64,000 nt of DNA from Onchidella celtica. Lineage: Eukaryota; Mollusca; Gastropoda; Systellommatophora; Onchidiidae. Both the position numbers and the translations under genes were made by a program. Below the pieces are notes generated by a model. It saw only the letters and a program-made list of their open reading frames with translations, made no database searches and was not told the origin of the DNA. Shown in pieces: positions 11,001 through 23,700 of this stretch. The DNA lies in contig OZ007571.1 of assembly GCA_963931925.1 (NCBI GenBank), positions 15,680,506 to 15,744,505 of the forward strand. Reading direction: 5' to 3'. How positions within the stretch are numbered: the stretch's first letter is position 1; each line of letters begins with the position of its first letter.

Positions 11001-14000
11001 TGTAAGAGGAAAGCATTTATGTTTATGAGAGAATTTTGTGATTCCTCAGATCCTTCTGGGGTAATGAATGTATATATTATAATGCACTTGTTTATGAGAA
11101 ACGACAGAATATTTATTAAATAATAAATACACGTATTGTTAAAGAAAATGCATACAAAAATTACAAAAAGAAGATGATGTTCATTTTTATGAATAATAAT
11201 TCACTGTTGAATAGCAGTGTATAGGTACTGGATGTATGCAATATCTGTTGAACATTGTTTTGTTTGAGAATGCATGTAGACCCGTTGGTGATGTGTTGGT
11301 TTACTCTGCATACCATGACTGGATTTAGAAATCTACTCTTCTTAAATTAAAATCATCAGTGGAAACAGACATACCTCAAGATATTATCTTCCTAAGATAG
11401 GTGTTGTGGTGAGGTGTGCTCTGATTTCCTCTGCCAGCTGTACATGGATTCTCCAGGTTAACTCAGTCTGCCATAATGATCTCAAGGTCCTCACATTTAC
11501 TGGTTAGTTCGATGTACGAGGTTTTAGCTTTATAATGGATTCTGCGGATTCTTCTTGTGTGAATTAGGTTCCTGTTGCAGTTGTTGGCTTTCATGTTCAT
11601 GATTCAGTATCTAGGTATATGTATGTGATCTTGGTTGCTTGTACATGTACAGTCACAGTGGAGTCCGCATAATTCGAAGTCATCTGGAAATGGACATGCC
11701 TTCGATTTACCTCTGAACAGAGAAATAATCATTACTAATTTAAAAAATATGCTGTTTGCCCCATACCATACAGGTAATTGCATCCTTCTTGCAGACACCC
11801 CACCCCTCCCCCAAAAAGGCACAGGCACCTGTATAAGATCTTTTGATTAATTTTTTTCTTTATAGGTGAGGGTATCGGTGGTAGTAAAATAAGAAATCAG
11901 CATGAATGGCTTAGGTCTAGTTCAGTAGTTGTTCTAGCCGGCCAACTCTGTTCCTTGTCTTTGACTTTGCCGTGAGTATTGTGAAAGCAGTGTCAATGTA
12001 ATACATATAGTAGGCCTACTGGTGACCTCGTCAATCCATATAAAGCCATTCCCTTGTGTATGATGTTCAGAATCTGAAAATTGAATTTCCTGCATCTGAA
12101 CCAGATGCAAGATTCTAGGCCTACGGCATTGTCCCACTTGTTGGCTGACCTTGCTATCAAGGAATGACCATTATAACAATACCCTACTCGCGCACACACA
12201 CACAGTGTTTCATACCCTGTTGCAGCCCTGCTCGCTGCATCACATTACCTTAACCATTCCTTCCTCTGGATCACTGGTGCTATGTGTTTGAGCTGGGCTT
12301 TGTGTTTTCAGCGGGCAGGAAATTCAATTTTCAGCTGCTTTGCGGTGAGCAGGCTTGATGGCTTCAAATTATCGGAAGCTGGTCAGTCTGAATTTGAATT
12401 ATACAAGAAAGATTAATAGAGATAAAGAAGAGGAAAGAACAGACTTTGAAATTACATGTACTTATATTTAAAAGAAATTCAGTGTGTCAAAGTTCGATTT
12501 ACGTGGACGCTACTGTACTATAGCAAAACAGAAAGTGCATGCACTCAAATCAAGGGCTTGCTTAATAGAAGGGACGTCAGTATAATTACATTATTTATTG
12601 AGGTCTCCATAAAGATGAATCTTTCCAGCTACATTTGACCTCAGAGAAGCATTTGACATTGCAGCTGTGCATCAATTGCACCCATTATATTGTAAGACTT
12701 TGGAGTTACAGCTAGTGGCAGAAGTACAGTAAATTATGGCAGCCGAGGCTTTATCAATTGACATTACACTATGTATTCACATCTTTTTGGCACTGATATT
12801 GCTCATGGTACAGGGAAAGTAGAATAATTATGTGTGCACATATTAAAATTGGGTGCTGCATTTTGTTTGTTGATCTATAGTATAATTATAAAATAGAAGT
12901 TTGCATTTCCATGATATGCCAGTGGTGCAAGTTTATGAAAAGGTGAAAAGAATTTTGTCTGGATTTTTTTTTTTTTTTTCACTGATTGGAATTAACACAC
13001 TTGTAACCCACCTTCTGGAAAAAGAAAGTGATAATGTTGAAAAACTGCCATTCTGCATCATCATTTATTAGGTCACAAACAAGCAAAACAATACCATAAG
13101 GCCAAATTCACATTCCTATTCAGGATTTCATCTGTTTGTTTCTAAATGAATTAATGAATATCATTGCATATTAACAATCAGTAGTGGAATGTGATTGACT
13201 CCCGTATTCATACTAGTTGATGGTTTCTTGTAAAGACTGCATGGTGTGATATATTTTTTTTTAATTTCCTGAATGCCTACTATTCATTTATGATTGTTAC
13301 TGGCCAAGGGTGCTGAATTCTCTGTCTGTGGTTTTGTTTATTAATATTATTAATAATCTTTTAATCTGATAAAACGTCCCTTCTCACCTGAACGTAATAT
13401 GAACCACCTGGTCTGGCTTTGGGACACCCAGTGACAGGCATACGTTGAATGAAATACATGTAATATGTATGTAGTCATCATTCCCTGGACTGGGTCTTGA
13501 CTGCTTTATTTAACCATTGTTTTCATGAGTGGTTATCTCAAATGTAGGGGATTCCTGGAGGTTCCAGATATTGGGCAGACTCATTATGAAATTTGCCATC
13601 GAGGTTGAAAAGGAGATACATGTTCAATCTGGTTGCCCTCTTTTAATCTTTATCTTTCAGTTTCAGCATCTTGCTGTTGTAGTTGGACTGTGCAGTTTTT
13701 TGGAAGTACAGTACATACATGTAGATCTCGTAGTTAATGGATTCTCATCATTTTACCAGTACCTTCAATGATCAAGCCCAGAGAGAGGGTAAACACCAGC
13801 ATGATAGTTACATGTACTTCCTTTAACATCATGAGAGGCCATTATGTATGTACATTGAACACCAGTTCATTTTCTTACATTTTCATGTTACGTTGTGTCT
13901 GAGGTGGATGGTATCTGTTTGTTTTGTTGTGTTTTTTATTCCCTCGTCCTTGATTTGTTTTTACATTTTGTTACATGGAAAGGTTGGGTTTGATTCACTT

Positions 14001-14584
14001 CTGTTGTTATTGTACAGAGATGTCCCCGCCCCTTCAAGTAATAAAGATGGAATCAAATTTATACAGTCCGTTTCTTTCGTTTTTATTTTAGTGTTGTGAT
14101 GATGGATACTGGGTGTGTCCTGTGTGAATGATCATGAATCTGAATTCTATTACGTGTATTTCACGACGGGGACTAGGTCAGTTTATTGGTGTTCATGTTA
14201 TAAATCAACCACCAATCTTTATAGATCAGTTGTCTGTCTCTAATCTCTGGCAGCAAGAGCACATTTCATCATTCATGTGATTCACTTAAACTAGCTGTCA
14301 TAAAAGAAATTCACAAAATCTGTGTCTAGGGCCTTTTTTTTTTTTTTTCTATTGCGTGACTGCCAGATGTTGAATTTTGACATGGCAGCACTAATTACAT
14401 TATACATGTACGTGTGATGTAGACACTTTCCATCACAAAGATTAAAAGAAATTTTAATTTTCTCAGAAAACGTATACCTAGAACGTTGTTGCAAGTACCG
14501 GTAGGTAGCCCTACCTCCCCCAAATTTTTTTCCGCTCGGGGCACATATTTTAAAGCCTTTTGTGATAATACTTTAACAGAGCTA

Positions 14585-14785
14585 TCTAGAGCTCCTCCCG
14601 AAATGCTCCTAACAATAGCCTTAATTAATTATGATTATAAAATTATTCTTTCAGATTTTCTTTTTGTTTTCCACCTATTTTTTGGTTGAAAGAATAGTGG
14701 GCAGGGCTAGGGGTTCGACAAGATTTAGGGTTGAGGATAAGGGCGAGCCCCGAGCGCAAAGCGCTTGGGTGCGTACGTACGTAGG
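14585..14785 (-). repeat. Dispersed repeat family, copy B (inverted)
   Basis: Read on the minus strand it gives the same word order as the copies at 828-1050 and 39199-39415: GTACGTACG, then CTTATCCTCAACCCTAAATC, then GGTGGAAAACAAAAAGAAAA, then ATTTCGGGAGGAGCT. Confidence 0.6.
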
Positions 14786-15537
14786 CCTACTTAAAAATAC
14801 AACTTAACAGCCATACATGCAATGGAGTTCACATCTGATAATAGCTGTAATATGGAATACAATGCAATTTGTAGGTACTTGCACAGCTGAAGACATTCGT
14901 TCATACACTGCAGCCAGCATAATACATATACATGTTTTGTAGGCTACATTATTGCAATTATAGATGTAGTATTGGGCCTAACACAACCCACACTCATGAT
15001 TGCCGAATCCCGTGCTGTGAATCCTACAATTTTTGTTAATTAATACATGTACCCTGTACATGTGCATATAATACAGTAAATCGCACGGATAATAACCCCC
15101 AACACTACAAAACACCAATACATGTACATAATTATGATTACATTTCATTTCAAGCGGGTAACATGCATGCGATTTACATTCGAAGTGGTGCTTGAACCAC
15201 ATTACACATTTTAAATTTAAAGCACTGGAGGAACGATATGGACCGTGGCTACACTATCAATATAAATCGATAGAGATAACATTCTGAGGCGTCGATACAT
15301 GACACGGTTTGCAGAGAACTGATAGTGATGGCAACTGCCACAGACATGGATAAATGACACATCACTGATTGTCACTACAATTGAAGTTCGAACCATGCAG
15401 GCCTACATGTATACGTATAAATCGCGCGTTAATTCTTTTTAACTTCCCCCTGCTCATTTCGACACGTATACGTGTCAACTGTCATGCATTAATCAGTTTT
15501 AAAGCCTATCCGACGAGCTGACATTTTTTTGTTTGTT

Positions 15538-15559
15538 CTCTCTCTCTCTCTCTCTCTCT
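15538..15559. repeat. (CT)n microsatellite
   Basis: About 22 bp of uninterrupted CT dinucleotide. Confidence 0.9.
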
Positions 15560-16095
15560 TAACCTTATCAATCCAGCATTTCAATGAACGACTGTTACCA
15601 ATGCGAACTACCAGTAAACAATTTGCTTATGAGATTGTGAAACAAAACATTGTTTTGTTGTTGTTTTTTGCTTAGTCTTCGGTTGTACTTGTAGTGAGCA
15701 CTACTATACATGAGTAAGATTCTCATTGCGCTCTTTTGGTTGAGAAAGGACGAGACCATATACAATGTACTTTAGTTTGTCGAAAGAACTGCATGTAGCC
15801 ATATTAGGTAGGATTAAAACTTGACTGATGGATTAACACAGTCACACTGTCCCACAAGATTTTCGCTTCAACTCGAAAGTGGCCGTCTGCACGTAAGCTT
15901 CCAACTTCCAAGAGTAAAGGCCCATTTACACGCGCAGATGAATCGGCACCGATGTATCGCTCACAAGATCTATCAATTTTTTTCCCCGCCCTGTGTATCG
16001 TGCTTACACGTAATGATCTGTCGTTCAGTTTAGGAAGCGTCGCCACGACCTCCCTATAACTAGATTTGATTTCACTCTTGAATCAGAAAGCCACT

Positions 16096-16370
16096 ATGTC
16101 TCATTGCGACGACTACGTACATGATTTGCTTGCTCTGTATGTGCTTGTAAATAACAAAAGACAAAGAAAAACAAAGAAGCTGATTTGGACGAAAGACTGG
16201 CTTTTAAAAAAAAACGTTTTCACTCACACAAACCTTCTCGTTTTTCCTGAAGATTTCAAATATTTTTTAAGGATGGATGAAGAGACATATTTTCAACTGC
16301 TAAGCGCCATGAGTCCTTTGATTGAAGAACAATCATTAGAACATGTTATTAATAGCTCCATGGTATACAG
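16096..16370 (+). pseudogene. HARBI1/Harbinger transposase-like N-terminal fragment
   Basis: Reads KLIWTKDWLLKKNVFTHTNLL then FPEDFKYFLRMDEETYFQLL then SPLIEEQ. This is the 'WVRPWL.RR...G....LL..L...D...F..FLRMD...F..LL..V.PLI' N-terminal pattern of HARBI1-like DDE nucleases. The catalytic DDE domain is absent. The frame runs straight into the terminal inverted repeat of a MITE and ends there. Product if made: a truncated DNA-binding/structural part of a transposase, not an active enzyme. Confidence 0.75.
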
Positions 16371-16623
16371 GGTGTCCCAAAAAAATGTGCCTACTTCCGA
16401 CGTTTAATAGAACAACCAAAATATAGCATACGGAACATGTAAATGTCACAAAAGTTAGCTGAAATGTTGAAGTTTTGTATGGCATAGTCAGTCATAGTCA
16501 TTGCTATCAAACAAAACTTCAGGATCTCTGAAACACAAAAAAACAACATTATTATTATGGGAAAACATATTTAGAAGTCACAATACGCATTTAAAAGTAG
16601 GCACATTTTTTTGGGACACCCTA
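16368..16623. mobile_element. 256-bp MITE with mariner-like terminal inverted repeats
   Basis: The left end is CAGGGTGTCCCAAAAAAATG at 16368; the right end is its near-perfect inverse, finishing GGGACACCCTA at 16623. TA dinucleotides flank both sides (16366-16367 and 16624-16625), as for Tc1/mariner insertions. The arms extend through GTGCCTACTT, about 29 bp. The interior has no open frame. It sits inside the Harbinger transposase fragment. Confidence 0.85.
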
Positions 16624-16659
16624 TATAATATGTATCTGGCATCTTTTGCTAACACTGAA

Positions 16660-17602
16660 TAATTTCAATTTGGCCTATAACTCATAATCTGCATTGATAC
16701 ACTGTTAATGTGTTATTTAACCTGAAGGCCGCGTTAACACTCACTGTGCAAACCGTTACCAAGTGTTATTATGTAAGCAATGACGACGACTTCATGCTCG
16801 AAAGAAAGTTGCAAAAACTATAAAAACAACAACAACAATATCAATAACCGTGAATCGTAGCTAATCTGTTTTTTTGTTTTTTTTACATCGTCAAAGATGA
16901 GTAGGCTACCTGCAGTCGTACTGTGGTACTACATGTAGTTAGTCAATACGGATACCATTTACTATGCAGTAGTGGAAGCTGAACTTAAAAGTGGCATTAA
17001 CCCACACAAATGTGTATTTTATAGACTTTCTATTCTCTTGCTGTTTAATACAGACAAGCTTAGATCTATGCCTGAGTCCCCCTTGGAAACGATAAGCGTT
17101 GCCGGCCCTTGGGATTTTTCCCAAGATCTTGGAATTTTGGATTCCCAAGGCATATTTTTTTTTCACGATCTTGGGATTTTTGGTGCTTTTGTGTATTTTT
17201 TATGAATTTCTTTGTTTAAAAAGTCACAAAATTGCCCACTTTCTTACAGTGCTGTGCCTAATGGGCTAAGGATCAGTTTGAGTTTGCTTGTTTATCATAA
17301 TTTTTTTTTTTCATCTGCTGGCTAATCACTGTCTTTGTTAATTTTAATGCACACTATTGCGAATTTGTAAACTGAAATTTTTTTTTTATGTTGAAAAAAG
17401 AATCTTGAGATTTTTTTTTTTTACCCACTTTCTTGGGATCTTTGAAAATCCTCACCGGCAATGCGGATCTACACAAAATATTGTTTACTTCCGTTTCAAG
17501 AATATGATCAGATTGCTTACTTCGCCATTACCAACCTAGCGTGTGTTAGGAAGATCTCACGATGATAAGCATAGATTAGAATAAAATACATATAACATTA
17601 AG
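16660..17602 (+). other. Upstream region of TCEANC2
   Basis: No gene seen between the Harbinger relic and the TCEANC2 start codon. 17090-17460 is T-rich with repeated CTTGGGAT/TTTTT words. An ACTTCCG word at 17488-17494 would suit an ETS-type promoter site just upstream of TCEANC2, but this is a short motif and only suggestive. Confidence 0.35.
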
Positions 17603-17710
17603 ATGGACAAATTTCTCGTCAAAACACCTCGTACGAAACCAGAGAATGATGTCACCGCTGCATCGTCGTCAAGGCCTCGCTGTAGGCAAAGAACAATTCA
17701 TTCCTTACAG
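17603..17710 (+). CDS. TCEANC2: TCEANC2 exon 1
   Basis: 36 codons from ATG to a CAG/GTACAA donor, phase 0. The protein begins MDKFLVKTPR; the rest is Ser/Arg-rich and not conserved. Separated from exon 2 by a 3-kb intron full of retroelement relics. Confidence 0.88.
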
Positions 17711-20700
17711 GTACAACTTTCTGCCTGACTGCAGACCCGAGTTTGTTTTTGACGATGGCCAACCAAATTTAGTTGAATATAGACCACTGTAGGTCTAGGC
17801 AAAATTTTGGCATGTTGTGCAGTTAGGCCTATATTCCCCCCCCCCCCTTTTTTTTTTCTTGAGGATCAAACTGATGCTACATTTTGTCCATTGGGTTATA
17901 AAAAGGCCACACTTATTCGCAGACGCAGAATCTTAAATTTGCAGATGGATTTTTGGTTTTGTGATTTTTCCTTAGGAAGAGCTCCTCTAGATCACAATTC
18001 TGGCTTGGCTTGTTGAATAATTAGGCTCTTCACTCTCTGAGATGGCTCATTTCGGAGTAACGCATGGTATTTCTTATTTTACTGAAGCAACAAGTTGTGT
18101 TTTTTTAGCGATCTACTTACCGGTTATCATGTCTTCGGTAGCGTTAGAGAGACCCTGCTTAGTATCACTTTTGCTCAGGTTCCCCTTTGGCATACTAATA
18201 GTGAACTCGCCTGCCGATTCAGTGAGGGGGGTTCGAATCTCTGCAAGAGCTGACTTTTTTTCCCCTGCTTTTCACCCCACTCATCGCTGCTTTGCTCCAG
18301 AGTGTAAACAAGGAACTTTTTTTATTTTTTTTATAGATGATAGCCAATTTTGTGAGGTGTGAAATCACAGAGAAAGTCAGGCAGAGCAAATAAACATGAA
18401 CTAAATTGCCATGCAAACAAAAAAGTAATAAAAGAAAACATGACAAATAGCTGTAGCAGAAGATCCCCAAAACATATTTTCAGTAACTACAGGATAGATC
18501 TAAGTACAGTAGAGAGAGATGAAATGTTCAGTTCACACTTACTAAAAGAAATCATAGATCTACATTTTTGCAATTTGATTTACATTTTTATTTCTAATTA
18601 GCAACTATTGCGTTCAATGAACAGGAAGAAATAAAAGAAGTAATCTGGAGTATGCTAATTGCTAGTAATGACCAGTTTCCCCACGGCATCTATTTTGCAA
18701 AATCCTTTGGAAAAAAAAATGATTCCTAATAATGAGCAGTACTAGGTTTAAAAAAAAATATTAAAAAATGCCCTTGAGTGGCTTTGAACCCAAGATGGAT
18801 TGAACCCATAGTTTCCGACTGATAACCGCAGCTGATGCTAGTCATTGCGCTACTGCTGACCCCAATAGGAGGAATTCTTCCATAGTAGACATCACAAAAC
18901 CAAGAAACCCCCATCTGCGAATAAGATCGGGAGCACTTCGAAACATGAAACAGGACTGCAGATTACTACTTTTTATTGTAAGAGAGAGAGAGAGAGAGTA
19001 TGTCATCGAATAATGCTTTCTCCTCAGCAATGGTTGCCTCCATCCTGCCTTTGTTTTGTTTTGTCTTTAAACTTCCGGTTGCGTTTCAAAGTTTGAAGGC
19101 ATGAGTTTCTATGCCGTCTGCTTTATGCACGATACGGGCCATGCGTGTGTTGCTGTGCCAGTTGTGAGTTGTTTTCTTCCTAGATCTACATAATCTGTGT
19201 GCTGATTGTGCGTGTTGTTTGCAACAGAACGGGCCCTTACACTGGTATATTTATAATGTTAATAGTAATAGCCTTAATAGTTAATAGTAATGGACAGTGT
19301 ACCAATCGCATGCCAGAAAGCTAAATCACTTTCATCTGGCCTGCCTTAGAAAGATCCTAAGGATCAAATGGCAGGATAAAATTCCAGACACTGAGGTCCT
19401 CAATCGGGCCAAGGAATTGAGCATCTTCTGCCACCTGAAAAAAATTCAGCTACGTTGGGCAGGACATGTTGTCAGAATGCCCGACTCCAGACTCCCTGAG
19501 CAAATCTTCTTCTCTGAGCTCTCCAATGGAACGAGGAATGTTGGGGCCCCAAAGAGACGTTACAAAGACACTCTCAAGCAATCACTGAAGGCCTTTGCCA
19601 TTGATGTGAGTGAGTGGGAAAAGCTCTCGCTTGATCGTGCAAATTGGAGGGCGGCCCTTACCAGAGGCAGCAAAGCATGGGAAGCTGACAGAGTCCAGCA
19701 GGCTATCAAAAAAAGAGAACGGCGCAAGAAAAGGCCCAGTGGTACTGAACCAACGGAGCACTCTTGTCATTTATGCGGAAGGGTCTGCAGGGCAAAAATA
19801 GGACTTACCAGTCACATGAGAAGCCATAAGTCATGAAAGAACAGTCTTTCCATTCTGTCCTCTGTGTCCTTTAGTTCTCTTTATTGTCCATGTGTTGAAA
19901 TTCTCAACAATTTCTGTTCTTTATTCCTCTGGTGTTGTTAAGGTCATCATCATACCTGATGGACGAACTATTATTATTATTAGTAATAGCCTTGGTGCAA
20001 GGAACTTTGAATCTGTCTTGGGGATTGCACTGCATTTATAATGTTAATAGACTAGAGTAAGGCACCTTTTAAAGTTACTAGAGCATCTGTCAGAGAACTG
20101 GACTTGAGATAACTGATAACTTTTATAATTTACCATGCTTGAACTCAGATACAGAAACAGAGTTTTTCTTTGAGTGCTGCATACTGCTTTGCAATGTTTG
20201 TTCATTACAGGTCCTTAATTTTGTTTTGTTTTGTGGTGAGTCCTTAAAATAATGAATTTGTGTGAACCAGTTTAAAAACATTAGTAAAGCATCGGTAAAG
20301 TGGAAAAAAATCTGAACAAAAAAAAATCAAGTAAATTTTCATGCACATGGAGAAGCCCTGGAATTTCATGTTTGCCCTGAAAAAGCCCTGGAAAGTCCCT
20401 GGAAAATTATTCTCAAGGAGGTACAAGAACCCTCTGCATATACTACAACAATCACAGAACAAAAACACCTTTGTTACATGTTGTAAATGATCTCCTGAAT
20501 GAAAGTGATGCTGGCAAAGTTTCAGTATTGGCATTGCTAGACCTCGCTGCTGCTTTCGACACATTGCACCATTACAAATTCCAGAGTTTAAATGTAATGT
20601 CTTTTCCGTAGATTTTTACTGTATCCTTTTTGGATTTCCCTAGAGCTGCATATCTTCGTCCTGCAAATACATGAACATGTATTCAGTATTTAATTCTGTT

Positions 20701-23700
20701 CTTTATCTTTTCTATCCAGGGAGTAGTGGTTGTTGAGGATATAAAGCACCTCAAAGCCAAGCTTGAGCTCTCCAACCAAAGCAAAGATGTTTTACTGAGG
20801 TCTTTGACACAGCTGGGTAAAAAGGTTCCTCCTCGCAACGTGTTGCTTGAGACAAAAATCGGTTTGTAATGTTTTTTTTTTTTTTAATTATCATTATCTT
20901 GGGATAAATTGCAACTTCTTATTGTTCAAAGCCTTAAATTTGTAGGAAATAACAAGAAAACTATGCCATCAGTTTTAAAGATGGGGGGGAGGGGGAATAA
21001 ATCTTGAGTGAAAATAAAAATAATTACCCCACACTGAATTCCAGAAGTAAAGATTCCCTTGACTATTTTTTAGCTCACCAGAGTGAACAAGATCGTGCCA
21101 CCAGTGTTCAAGCACACACACACACCCTTTAGCATTGATTTTTTTTTGTCCAGGGGTGTCAGATTAAAAGTATAAAACAAGCCATTCCCTTATAATATAA
21201 TGAAACGAGAATGGTCAAAATGCAAAAAATTGGAAAATTATGAAATATAGATCTATATAATATATACGTACATTAAAATACTGGGCATTTTAAGCTCTAC
21301 TTCTGTAATGAAAAAAATAGGTTCAAGACAATAAAACACATATTAAGTCCTTGCATTTAAAGTGCTGCTAAGTAACTCCGCATATTTGTTTTTCTTCAGA
21401 CTCTTTCAAAATTTAAAACTCTTAGCATGCACCTCATATAAAGCATGTGGGTAGTGTCCAAGGGTCATGTCAGCCTAATAAGGTCATTCAGAAGAGTGGC
21501 CTTGTTAATGCAATTTTACTGTAATTAATCAGTGATACCCAGAGTTGTACTGAAGGTGTGGATGTTGCCAGGTGATGAATGATAAATCTGTGGATTTCTG
21601 TGCTGTAAATTAGTATTTTGTCAAGTCGCAGCGTGGGGTAAAATTTTCAAGATTTTATACCATTTTCACCCACACAAAGATTAGCGAGGAGGGGGAAAGT
21701 TGCAAATTTTGTAGTTACAAACAACAAGACAGATTTAAATTGATTTTGCTTCAGTGTGAGTGAATTTGGAAATGGCTCCTTAGGTAGGCATTGTTTGCAT
21801 GTTTTATTTGTAACAAGACAGTCACATTATGGTCAGTAAATGTGTGGATGAGGAATGTGATAAAGAGTTTTGAGTGCATATTTTCACTAATGCTCAGTGT
21901 GAGTGTTTTATGAAGTGGTGCGTTTCTAGTGCCAGCTAGTAAACATTATGGTTTTCATTTCATTTTAGGTCATACAGTTAACAAGCTGAGGAAACATCCA
22001 GACGAAGAGGTGGCCAGGGAAGCAAAGAAGGTTTATTCAAAATGGAGGACTTTCTTCCAAGAGCATCAGCAACGACCACAGATTGAGGTCAAATGTGACA
22101 AGAAGACAGAAAGCATGCGTCTTAGAGGAAGAACATTTTTATCAGAGGCTCTGGGTGTGGAGGTACATCAGAAACAGTTAAATGCTTTATTCTTGAATAT
22201 ATATTTTCCACAGTAAATTGAGAATTACACAAGAATTGTGTTAAAGACTTGCAGATTGTTCAGAAGAGCTTCTTCTTTGGTCAGTGGGATTTTCGCGGGA
22301 TTTTTAGCACAAATTGCTTTAAAATTTTGGTGTGCAATCATTTCTTTCAGGAATTGGACAAAGAATTTAAAAACCAGTCTCACAATTTGCTATCATGCAC
22401 TTCTAGCCAGTGAAAGCCAGTCTCAGAAAAACAAACAATGGTCATAGCCAACAAACTTGAAAGTGGCTTCTGATCACCAGTCTCAGATAGTTGTCTCCTC
22501 ATCTCAGAGGGGATCTTTATTTCTCGAGAGCCTCAGTATAATGCTGTTGGCCCTCAGCCTAGTGTGCTGATTACTTTTCTGTTGGCTTTCATGTGTGAAA
22601 TCCTCGTGTGACATTTTTTAAAGATGTGTTACCCTGGATAGCAGAACTGGTCCCTAGGATGGGCAGTCCAAGCTATTTGGATCTTCTGTTCCGGCAGATG
22701 ATGATTGATATTCTAGTAATTGATGCAAACTAAACTTTTTGGGTTTTCTTTTTACTATTTTCCTGAGAATATTTGAACAATTTATGGGCAAAGAAGAATG
22801 AAAAGGAAGGATTTCTGCTAAAATAATCATAAGCCTTTAATTTAAAGCATTGTATGAATGGTGGGTGGTTAGAATTAGAAGCCGGGGGTCAGGAGCAGTG
22901 GAAACAAATCTATCCTGACATTATTTACCAGACTACTTTTGAAAAGTTAAAAAAAGCAACAAAGGTTTGTGTGGCAGTTATGTAAAGAAATTCAAATATT
23001 ATATTGTAACAGTTCAATATTGACTGTCAACATGCAAAGGGACAGCACCTGTCATTTAGATCCTTTAATTTGGTGGTACATTGTACTACTACTAGTAACA
23101 CTGACACAAATTCTTACTCATATCTTAGGTTATGTCCCTTGGTCATGGGCATTTTTTTTTTCTTCGTTTTTTCCTTGAGAGTCATGGCTTGACCGTGTTT
23201 TATGCGACTGCATTTGTCTTGATTGGGGCATTGATGGCTGAGGGACTTTATAACTTTGTGTGTGATGTAACATGGCCTAATTTGCCAGTGACACTGTTCA
23301 GTTTGTTGGGTGATTTGGAAATGGTAAATTGCAAAGTAGAATAACAGTTCACGAAGAAAAGTGCAGTTCAACAGAAATTAAAAGGACAAGGGGTTAAAGA
23401 AATTCTCATCAATATATGTGGATGTATTTGTGCATCTTCATAAGTATTTAGCTCATGCAGACATAATTGTGCAGTGGATGAAAATTCATAGCATACATTG
23501 CACACTAACTACAGCTGCTATTATGTACATGGCTTTAGTGCATACATGTATATATCCATATATCCATGTTGCATCAAATAACACTTTCACTAAGATAATA
23601 ATAACAGTATGTTCATGAATGTGCTTGAATATTTGGGAATTAAGATTTAGAATTGCAATTTTGTAAATTAATGCGATCCTTGTTACTTTTCAGAGAAGTC

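Larger units (their letters stand above)
8061..15916 (+). other. Presumed MED26 3' UTR, then intergenic sequence without a recognised gene
   Basis: The first part is probably MED26 3' UTR; its length cannot be set because several AATAAA words occur (8765, 8987, 10681). Beyond that I see no exon with recognisable family motifs on either strand. Notable only are T-runs (for example 10937-10956 and 12965-12979), one inverted copy of a dispersed repeat (14585-14785) and a (CT)n tract at 15538-15559. Confidence 0.5.
15917..16660 (+). mobile_element. Broken PIF/Harbinger-type element with a nested MITE
   Basis: Begins near GGCCCATTTACACG at about 15917, resembling the 'GGCCC.TT.ACACG' ends usual for Harbinger elements. 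It contains the N-terminal part of a HARBI1-like nuclease reading frame from ATG 16096, interrupted at 16367 by a 256-bp MITE and resuming at 16626 with YLASFANTE, which corresponds to the family's 'RFLATGET' region, then a stop. I could not find a matching inverted right end, so the right boundary is approximate and the element is a fragment. Confidence 0.6.

Noticed and set aside
17097-17465. MITE with ends TTGCCGG / CCGGCAA
   Set aside because: End similarity is only about 8 bp with weak extension and no target duplication.
18180-18260. Functional tRNA gene
   Set aside because: Boxes A and B are present but the acceptor and anticodon stems do not pair convincingly; SINE-derived is the better reading.
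18842-19030. Minus-strand open frame over the SINE relic
   Set aside because: It overlaps tRNA-like sequence and a GA microsatellite; no protein features.
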